64,000 nt of DNA from Haemonchus contortus (taxonomy: Eukaryota > Nematoda > Chromadorea > Rhabditida > Trichostrongylidae), in NCBI GenBank assembly GCA_000469685.2, contig LS997566.1, forward strand, positions 45,433,442-45,497,441. The letters run 5' to 3'. Below the pieces are notes generated by a model, which worked only from the letters and a program-made list of their open reading frames with translations, ran no database searches and was not told the DNA's origin. The position numbers and the translations under genes are program-made. This document shows positions 57,075 to 64,000 of the stretch, piece after piece (the stretch's first letter is position 1; the number at the start of each line of letters is the position of its first letter).

Positions 57075-60000
57075 ATGAATGTGGAGCAGCGAAAGGCATC
57101 CGAGCACGAGTCGCCGTACTCCTTGGGAAATGTATGTTTGTACCGCTGTTGTTCCCATGTAAGCCTTTACTTATTTGTTTGTACCATTAGATTTCGTATT
57201 CAGATATTGAAATCGTCAAGATCACCTTTTGAAGAAGACAACATGAAGGTCGAACAGGTTATAAGACCAGTCGAGCCTGATTATCCACGAAATTTTATTG
57301 TGAGATCTGGGTGAGTTCTCCCTCATGGTTAGTTGGCACACAGTGATACCTTCGCCCATAAGTAAATTTACCATGAACAATGAACCAAGTCCGAAGAGCA
57401 GCCAGTATCCATACCTTCGCTGCAATTACCGCAATTTTCCACAGCAAATTCGAATCTTCTCCTCTGCGCGCCAGCGCGGCATCGATCTGGGTATAAGGAC
57501 CATACTCAATTCGAAGTATAAACTCACACGCCGGAAGCATCGCTTGAACCCTCTTCCATTAAACCCCTTAGATGAACAAAACAAGTGACAGAATTACGTA
57601 AGCGATAAGTGGCCCTATAATGTAGTTCAAACAAAATTTTCCTGGTCAAATTGACATAATAGTAATATGTATACCACTTTCAATGCATATGAGACGAGGG
57701 TTCGATACGGAACTCCCTACTACACTCATAATGCATCTTTGCCTTTTCTGACCGCTTTCCCGCACCGTACTTTGAGAAATGAGTGCAATTTTGATTGGAT
57801 AACAAGGGTTGAATCAGAACGACATGATAAGCGAGACGAGACAACTAGCTAGGAATCGCCCAATGCAGACCACACCCACACTGCTCCACACTCAAGGTTT
57901 GACTTACGCCTTGCCCGACATTGGAAAACAACTAAATGGGAAGAACTAGTTCAAGATTTCCCCGGACCTTTCTCGATTCCTTGATGAGCCATCCTGCATC
58001 AATATTTTCATAAGGTAACCTAAAATGGACTCATCGTGATGTGCATCTTCAAGGCACAGTTCCTGATGAAGATGTCCTGTCCTAAAACGGCCTAGACAGG
58101 ACTCATTAGGGCTCCAGAACTGACGTATACGCCCACGGACGAGTTATCACTGCGTTGTAGAGGCTGTAGAGCTTGCACCGTTCGCACTGGGACCCGCAGC
58201 TTGCACACTGGCAAGTTACTGCGCCTTTGCGCCAATTGTACTGTCTTTTTTAAGCCTAACACTTCTTCAAATACGCCGACCCGAGATAAACGTGAACCCT
58301 GCCTTTAAGGGGATCACCCGCAAGTTGCGCCTTCAAGGAAATCGCTTGAGAGATCGTTAGCGGATTCTTATTCAGCTCTCTGAATCAATTGGTTCAGCGA
58401 CCACATAACACTGAGATTTATGTAAGAGTTCTGTGAAAGCTACAACAATTGACAGCGCCCCTTCAGCTTTGCTTACTATCACGTCACGCTGAAATGCTAT
58501 GAAGGCATGAACTTCGGGCTGTTCGTGAAACACTACCGTAATCAAGTCATTGTCACCAAAGTAGAGAATGGTGAGATCCGTTCAATGATTGTTTCAGACC
58601 ATCATCCAAGAACTTCGGGATATTTAGCAGTTGAAATTCAGAGGCTTCAGTAGCTATGAAAGGCGCTTCCCACACCTGTAAAATGCCACCTCAATCGTAT
58701 AACTGCAGCTTAACTTTACAACTTCTTTAGCGAGCGCACCACTACAATCACTGGATCACATTATACAAGTCAATGGGATGCCGGTGTCAGATAAGGATGT
58801 CTGCAAAACACTTATGGTGAATGCGCTTGAGGTAGCTGTCCTTTCATCTGAGTGAGGCCGAACTGCTCCATTTAAGGACGGAAATGGAGTTTAAACACCA
58901 AAAATATCGTCACTTCTTTTCTCAATCGAAATACTCAACTCCGTTACAAATAACACTTCTTTCACGGAATTTCTCTATTTTGAAAGGTGCCCTCCTATTT
59001 CAGAGGGACAGTGTGGTGAACCTGCTCATCGAGAGACCAGTTGACCCAGCTGCCAAAGAACTCATGGAGGTTGGTCGTCAGCTAAGTCATCAGTTGGCAT
59101 AAGTTAAAAACTGACATGTCGCGAGCCTTTCTGATGTATAGTTCACTAGAGGATTGCTGTCTAAGAGCAGAGCATCGTTAAAAGAACAAGGTTTACTTTA
59201 TGCTGCGGACGAGTGGGTCAACTAGTAAGTAGGTTGGAAGTGAAACAGCGGCGAACGGTTCTATCATAGCGTTAGGAAGTTCTGCCGATTTTCGACAAAG
59301 TCTGGATGTTCCTGCGGTGTTCTAGACCAGGTCGACCAGAGCTGGGCTCATCTTCCAAACACTTCTTCCCTGCTCAGAAGCTTTGAAACCATGCGCTGAT
59401 AGATCGCTCAAAAGGAGCTTGGAAGTTGAATACTTGACATAAGTTTCGTCAGGATTAAGCAGCGGAGTGGCCGGATACGAATTCGTAAAGAGTAGTTGTC
59501 GGATATCGGGAGACAGATCGGCCATCATCGAGTTAAATATGCAAGGAAGATGACTTGACTATCTGTCCGCATACAAATCGGTCCATATATAGCAGCTCTA
59601 TGGAAATTTTCAGAATATTCCAGGAAAACTCTGGATTACTGCAAAGTTTTCGTCATTACCCTACAAGCGCCTTGAGCATTCAGATCGTATCCATGTGGAA
59701 TGAGCAAAGAACTCGACAATGGGGTTGATATGCCCACTAAGGATAATCATTTGAAGTCCTGGGACTATCACGCATCCAGTGCTGTCCTGCTTTTGAAAGA
59801 ATAATACAATAAATACCAGTGAGAAAGGCAGAACTGCTTAAATGGATCTGCTCATTTATTTCGAGCGAAGGAAGAGACAGGCGTGATGATCGGTGTAGAA
59901 AGAGAGGGAGATGAAGCGATTGTAGAGGATCGACAGATCAAATGAAGGAGAACTACCATAAGTCTGAACCGTCATGGTCAATAAGACCAAACTCACAGAG

Positions 60001-61072
60001 GGGTTATGTGAGTCTTGCAGAGCGATCCTAATAAGTCCTTACAGAACGCTTTGACGGTATCTATACAGCAACCACCATCGGTCACAATGGCTTCAGATGT
60101 TAAGTCAATCCTTCGACGTTATGTGGAAAAATTGAATGAGGGGCATGGTCAGATGGAACCGGTAATGAGCTTTTCGTTGTCCACGTTTGCTCTCCCAGTA
60201 ACATCGGGTTTTCAATTTCAGGATCACATATTATCAAGGCCAGACAAAAATAAAAACAAAGCAGAGCGCTCTCCACGACAACATATAAAAATTGATGACA
60301 AGAAAAATGAAATGCTAATTGGGATGGATCATGAGAATGAAAGGAAACCATTACAGGCAAGTGGTATGCTAAATTCGAAAAAAATCGAAAGATACCCTTT
60401 CTCCTCTGTGCTCTAGCGAATAATGTCAGAGAAAGGGTTGGCTCCTTGAAATAAATTAGCACCGAAAAGTCACAGAGGGACTATGGGCTAGGAGGTGCTC
60501 AGAGCCAGCAGTGTTGTGCTGCGATTCGACGACGCTAGGGGAAAGTTGGGGGAAAAAAGGCACAAAAGTGAACCACGAGTACGCGGGGTAAAACAGAGAA
60601 ACCTCGGACAGGAAGGGAAAGCGCGTTTCAGATAGGTGAAGCGTGGAAAATTCAACGAACTCCCGGGACAGGCTCAAAAATGGGAAGAAATGAGGATTGA
60701 GCAATTTTCCGTAGGGATTAGCGAGTTTCAAAGTGGGTGATTTTTGAGAATGAAAGTTCGCCCATCTTGATCACCTTTCCTCCTAGGAGCCTGCCGACAC
60801 CGGTTAATTTTCAAAGCCTATGAGCTTTGAAAATTATCCGGTATCGGCAGGTTCTTAGGAGGAAAGGTGATCAAGATAGGCGATGTTTGCTCGAGAAATA
60901 GCTGATAGGGCAACTCTCAAGGAACCTTTTGAAGCGCTCTCCTACTCACCATAACTGTTCGAAATGTTTTTAGAAGGTACCGCAGAAGACACCTCCGCTG
61001 TCTCGATCTCAAGTCAAAAAGAAACATCGAAAGAAGAAACACCTTGCCTTGCTTCTAAGGAAATCTAATTGA
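57075..61072 (+). CDS. Small PDZ-domain protein with alternative C termini
   Basis: Exons 57075-57131, 57204-57310, 58467-58570, 58731-58831, then either 59004-59102 (TAA; short form about 155 aa) or 59004-59069 spliced to 60021-60161, 60222-60356 and 60974-61072 (TGA; long form about 251 aa). One PDZ domain is visible: VTLKCYEGMNFGLFV with the G-L-F carboxylate-binding loop (GMNFGLF), then QVIVTKVEN, LDHIIQVNGMPVSDKDV and VVNLLIERPV. This resembles the nematode-expanded family of single-PDZ proteins, which bind C-terminal peptides; the partner is unknown. The long form adds QQPPSVTMASDVKSILRRYV and a very basic tail (QVKKKHRKKKH) that could be a nuclear signal. The long form requires a GTTGGT donor inside exon 5 and a GC donor after 60356. 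A palindrome lies in the last intron. AATAAA at 61090-61095 serves the long form. Confidence 0.8.
60759..60882. repeat. 124 bp palindrome in PDZ gene intron
   Basis: Left arm contains ATCTTGATCACCTTTCCTCC and CCTGCCGACACCGG; the right arm mirrors them (GGAGGAAAGGTGATCAAGAT, CCGGTATCGGCAGG), with a centre TTCAAAGCCTATGAGCTTTGAA. It is nearly perfect and lies in intron 60357-60973. Confidence 0.92.
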
Positions 61073-61089
61073 AACAAAGAATAGACATT

Positions 61090-61095
61090 AATAAA
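61090..61095 (+). promoter_or_regulatory. Poly(A) signal of PDZ gene long form
   Basis: AATAAA 17 bp after the TGA at 61072, on the same strand. Its closeness to the last exon supports that exon as a real gene end. Confidence 0.6.
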
Positions 61096-61614
61096 AACTA
61101 ACAATTATCATGAAAGTGGAGCTTTTTCGTCTGAACGAAAATGAGTTGGCCTCAGCAGTGCTGATCGCTGCAGTACAGCACGGATAGAAATTGGTGGCCA
61201 ATTTCAGAGCATGATCAACTAAGAATATGCACCCATTCATTTCTACTTTCTTTTAAGCGAACACATAACTCCCTTTCATGGCAAAGAGTTACCCGCTGAT
61301 ATAGAAAGGACACCTTGGAAAAGACAATGAAAATACGTGCTCATTGATTTGACAATGACAACTTCGAACCTATCTTATGCATCCTCCCCTCGAGAAAAAT
61401 CCATTCAAATCACCAGCAGTTGAAATGAGATGAATGAGATGTAGATAGCTGCTAGCTTGCAATAGTAATAAGAGTAGTAACAAGTTTATGAGGTGGTAAC
61501 GGTGATAACTCGAAGAAGGATGAATTCCTTGGCTTTCCAGAAAAGCTTTACAGTTGAATGTGCTTTTAATCTCAGTTTGACCTTAACATAAGTAATCTAT
61601 ACAATGTTGTGAAG

Positions 61615-61620
61615 TTTATT
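61615..61620 (-). promoter_or_regulatory. Poly(A) signal of left SCP/TAPS gene
   Basis: TTTATT on the plus strand, AATAAA on the minus, about 10 bp after the TGA of the minus-strand SCP/TAPS gene. The PDZ gene and this gene are convergent, about 560 bp apart. Confidence 0.6.
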
Positions 61621-61630
61621 GCCTCGAGAA

Positions 61631-62748
61631 TCATTTGCGGATAGAACAGAGCCCAACTTTCACATCACATTTGCACTTTGGACACTTACACTTTGAGCAC
61701 GGTTCTCCTTTCTCGTAAATTGCTTCATCGAACCAGTTCCCTCTGAAACTGAGCTTTATGTGTAATTTCGAAGTTAATTTATAAAAGGGAAGAAGAAACA
61801 CGATGTTTTTGTAATAACAATGGACTCACTGCTTCACGTATTGGCAGCCTGCAAACGTCATATGGTTACACCATTTCACTCCACATCCAAGTTTGGTGCT
61901 TGATTGCCATACCATCTTAAACAGCTATAGGTATATCCGCAGTAAATATCGCGGCAACAAGACCTGCTCAAACCTGTGTGTAATGGCCGACGCCACGGCC
62001 GAAGACCGCATCGGTGAGTATATTTGCCTGTCCAACACCCTTGTCTTTGAGCTCATCGAACCATGCAGTAGTGCTCTGAAAAGTGTTGGTGCCAGATTCG
62101 TTGAAGCCTTTCCATTTTGAATATTCTCACCTTTATTGCAGACACCGTCATGTTTTCCTTAGTTTTCGTCGTCATGTAAATGTTCTCTCCAACATTCTCG
62201 ATAGAAGAGTGGCCCCACTGACATTGATCCAACCAGCTCATCATACTTTTTTCCACATCACAACTGTATCCCTGTAACAATCTGATGTAGAACTATCCTT
62301 AATTCCTTACTGTTCAGATGAAAGGTGATCCCTTCAAATCAACTAACCATCTTCATCATCTTTGCGGCTTTTGGTGCAAAACCTCCGAGTTTATCTACGG
62401 CTTTTCCCCTAGCAACCAAGGATCTGCAAAGTTCCAAATTAGCATTCACCTACAGTTTGTTCACCCGTGTGATGAGAGAAACAGACCGAAACTTGTTGTG
62501 CATTCTAAGAAACGTCTTTCTGGCCTCATCGGTCATTCCATTGTTAAGGTTGCATATATCTAAAGAGTACTAATGGATGATGGTGATGAATATTCCAATC
62601 AGTGGAATCTACCGCATGTTAGTGATCGCTTACCTCCATATGCAGCTGCACTTAGAAAGGCCTGAAAAACCTTTGGTAATCTGTATGAGAGTCAGATTTT
62701 CGACTACTTCCAACTCACCAGGAACACAACTGCTGGAAATGTGAACAT
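61631..62748 (-). pseudogene. SCP/TAPS (ASP-like) secreted protein, probably splice-damaged
   Basis: CAP-superfamily secreted protein of the hookworm ASP type. Exons on the minus strand: 62748-62719, 62661-62634, 62559-62487, 62423-62348, 62271-62131, 62111-61974, 61915-61830, 61742-61631 (TGA); nominal 227 aa. Exons 1-2 encode a signal peptide (MFTFPAVVFLAFLSAAAYG). Landmarks: MHNKFRS (CAP helix), HSSIENVGENIYM, GRGVGHYTQ then MVWQSSTKLGCGVKWC, and a C-terminal GNWFDEAIYEKGEPC followed by a dense Cys/Lys segment. Between 62131 and 62111 the intron has shrunk to 19 nt and ends GG where the partner gene has AG; using the next AG breaks the frame. I therefore call it a likely pseudogene, although a sequencing or assembly error there would restore it. 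It is an inverted duplicate of the gene starting at 63228. Confidence 0.78.
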
Positions 62749-62789
62749 CGTTAAGGTTGAAGACGAATGCTCGCTAAGTCCTGGACAAG

Positions 62790-62797
62790 CTTTTATA
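62790..62797 (-). promoter_or_regulatory. TATA box of left SCP/TAPS gene
   Basis: TATAAAAG on the minus strand, exactly 41 bp before the ATG at 62748. The mirror-image gene has the same element at the same spacing. Confidence 0.7.
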
Positions 62798-63178
62798 CTG
62801 TGACATATGAAGAGATTTCCTTCTTCCTATTCGATATCTCATTTGTTTGAACAGTGGAAAAGGTAGTTAAGGCAAGTGTGGTGCTACTGTTTTTCGTCAT
62901 TTCAAGGGACATTGATTAAGTGGCCTAGGCTTGGTGACACGAATTTTGAATATGCTTTGGCGTCGAACAAGCGGATTTGCGTGTAAAATCCAGGAGCCAA
63001 GGGGCAAATGCTTCCTAGTACCATAATGCTCGCACTATATCCAACATCCGCTTCTTGTGGCAATGTTCCGACGAAAGCAATGCTCAGCACCGTTTTTACA
63101 GTTCTGTGACATGATTTCTCCTACGCTGTTTGAACAGTTGAGACATCGACGAGATAGGGAAAAATGCTCTCATAATGA

Positions 63179-63186
63179 TATAAAAG
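63179..63186 (+). promoter_or_regulatory. TATA box of right SCP/TAPS gene
   Basis: TATAAAAG on the plus strand, 41 bp before the ATG at 63228, the same spacing as the divergent partner. The region between the two boxes (62798-63178) is probably a shared or duplicated promoter; I see no further motif I can name. Confidence 0.7.
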
Positions 63187-63227
63187 GTCCTCTAGGATTG
63201 AGAGGGCATCGGGTTTCAACCTGAACA

Positions 63228-64000
63228 ATGCTATCGTTTCCAACAGTCGTGTTTCTGGTGAGTTGAAAAATTTTCTTTGCTCGTTATAAATTTGGTTTTT
63301 TTCTCGGGTTACTGGAGATTTTCAGGCTTCCCTGAGTGCAGCTGCATATGGAGGTAGGCGATGACCAGCATACAACGTACCTCGTTTCTGGCGATTTCAT
63401 CGACCGTGGTCATTTTTAGATATATGCAACCTTAACAATGGAATGACCGATGAGGCTAGGAAGACTTTTCTCAGAATGCACAATAAGTTTAGGTACGTTT
63501 CGCACATCACACAGATGAGCAAACCAACTATGGACAGTAAGACTTTGCAGATCCTTGGTTGCTAGGGGAAAAGCCGTAGACAAACTCGGAGGATTTGCAC
63601 CAAAGGCTGCAAAAATGATGAAAATGGTTTGTCGATTTAAAAGGATTACCTTTCGAGTAAATTGTAGGGAATTAAGGATAGTTCTACATCAGATTGTTAC
63701 AGGGATACAGTTGTGCTGTGGAAAAAAGTATCATGAGCTGGTTGGATCAATGTCAGTGGGGTCACTCTTCTATCGAAAATGTTGGGGAGAACATTTACAT
63801 GACGACGAAAACTAAGGAAAACATGACTGTGTCTGCAATAAAGGTAAGTCTCGTCTGTAATTCAAATTAGAAAGGTTTCGACGAGTTTGGCACCAACCCT
63901 TATCAGAGCACTACTGCATGGTTTGATGAGCTGAAAGACAAGGGTGTTGGACAGGCAAATATACTCACCGATGCGGTCTTCGGCCGTGGCGTTGGCCATT
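63228..64000 (+). CDS. SCP/TAPS (ASP-like) secreted protein, 3' partial
   Basis: Partner of the minus-strand copy, cut by the window end. Exons 63228-63257, 63326-63353, 63420-63492, 63551-63626, 63703-63843, 63871-64000 (continues). The signal peptide is MLSFPTVVFLASLSAAAYG. The mature part has MTDEARKTFLRMHNKFRS, GHSSIENVGENIYM and NILTDAVFGRGVGH, all CAP-domain landmarks; the SCP/TAPS family is secreted and abundant at the host-parasite interface of strongylids, while individual functions differ and none can be assigned here. Frame is open throughout only if the 27 nt segment 63844-63870 (GTAAGT ... TTAG) is removed, since it contains an in-frame stop. A TATA box precedes the start by 41 bp. 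Confidence 0.85.

Larger units (their letters stand above)
61073..61630. other. Convergent intergenic gap
   Basis: Lies between the ends of the PDZ gene (+) and the left SCP/TAPS gene (-). Apart from the two polyadenylation signals I see nothing in it. Confidence 0.5.
61976..64000. repeat. Inverted gene duplication (head-to-head SCP/TAPS pair)
   Basis: Matching exons mirror about a centre near 62987: for example 62131-62271 pairs with 63703-63843, and 62348-62423 with 63551-63626. Exons and several introns align closely, while the central 62800-63175 is not clearly symmetric. The right arm reaches the window end, so the full length is unknown. Confidence 0.9.

Noticed and set aside
59322..59528. 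68-codon minus-strand frame (LSPDIRQLLF...)
   Set aside because: Looks somewhat protein-like but lacks splice partners and lies inside an intron of the PDZ gene; not enough to call.
60100..60462. 120-codon minus-strand frame
   Set aside because: Antisense to well-phased PDZ-gene exons at 60021-60356.

Overview
The window is nuclear DNA of a nematode, most likely a strongylid such as a hookworm. The evidence is intron-rich genes with TTTCAG-type acceptors, AT-rich introns, several nematode-like gene models, and a divergent pair of SCP/TAPS (activation-associated secreted protein, ASP-like) genes of the kind expanded in hookworms. There is no operon of bacterial type. Exon models were built by hand from splice sites, phase continuity and recognisable protein families, so exact starts remain provisional.

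Layout. About 0.3-2.9 kb: the 3' part of a RING zinc-finger gene (+). 3.95-8.9 kb: a complete mitochondrial UbiB/ADCK1 atypical kinase (+). 11.0-16.7 kb: the circularly permuted mitochondrial GTPase MTG1 (+); one of its introns holds a decayed mariner transposon and a 686 bp near-perfect palindrome with a tRNA-Gly(GCC) gene at its exact centre. 20.5-27.2 kb: the autophagy scramblase ATG9 (+), 18 exons. 28.6-33.5 kb: an RRP36-type nucleolar rRNA-processing protein (+), with a foldback element in an intron that carries a tRNA-like sequence in each arm. 36.3-41.9 kb: an unrecognised multi-exon gene (+). 44.2-48.7 kb: an OGFOD1-type 2-oxoglutarate prolyl hydroxylase (+). 48.7-57 kb: gene-poor DNA with palindromes, MITE-like elements, a direct duplication and a 1.36 kb minisatellite. 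57.1-61.1 kb: a small PDZ-domain gene (+) with two possible C termini. 61.6-64.0 kb: two inverted, head-to-head SCP/TAPS genes sharing a 479 bp promoter region; the left copy has a damaged splice site and the right copy runs off the window.

The genes are mostly single-copy housekeeping functions: mitochondrial lipid/coenzyme Q-related kinase, mitoribosome assembly, autophagy, nucleolar 18S processing, ribosomal protein hydroxylation. They are not obviously one pathway, although MTG1, RRP36 and OGFOD1 all concern ribosomes. The most unusual content is in the introns and intergenic DNA: at least a dozen foldback or palindromic elements, two of them built around tRNA or tRNA-like sequences, plus several GC-AG introns and a 27 nt candidate intron.
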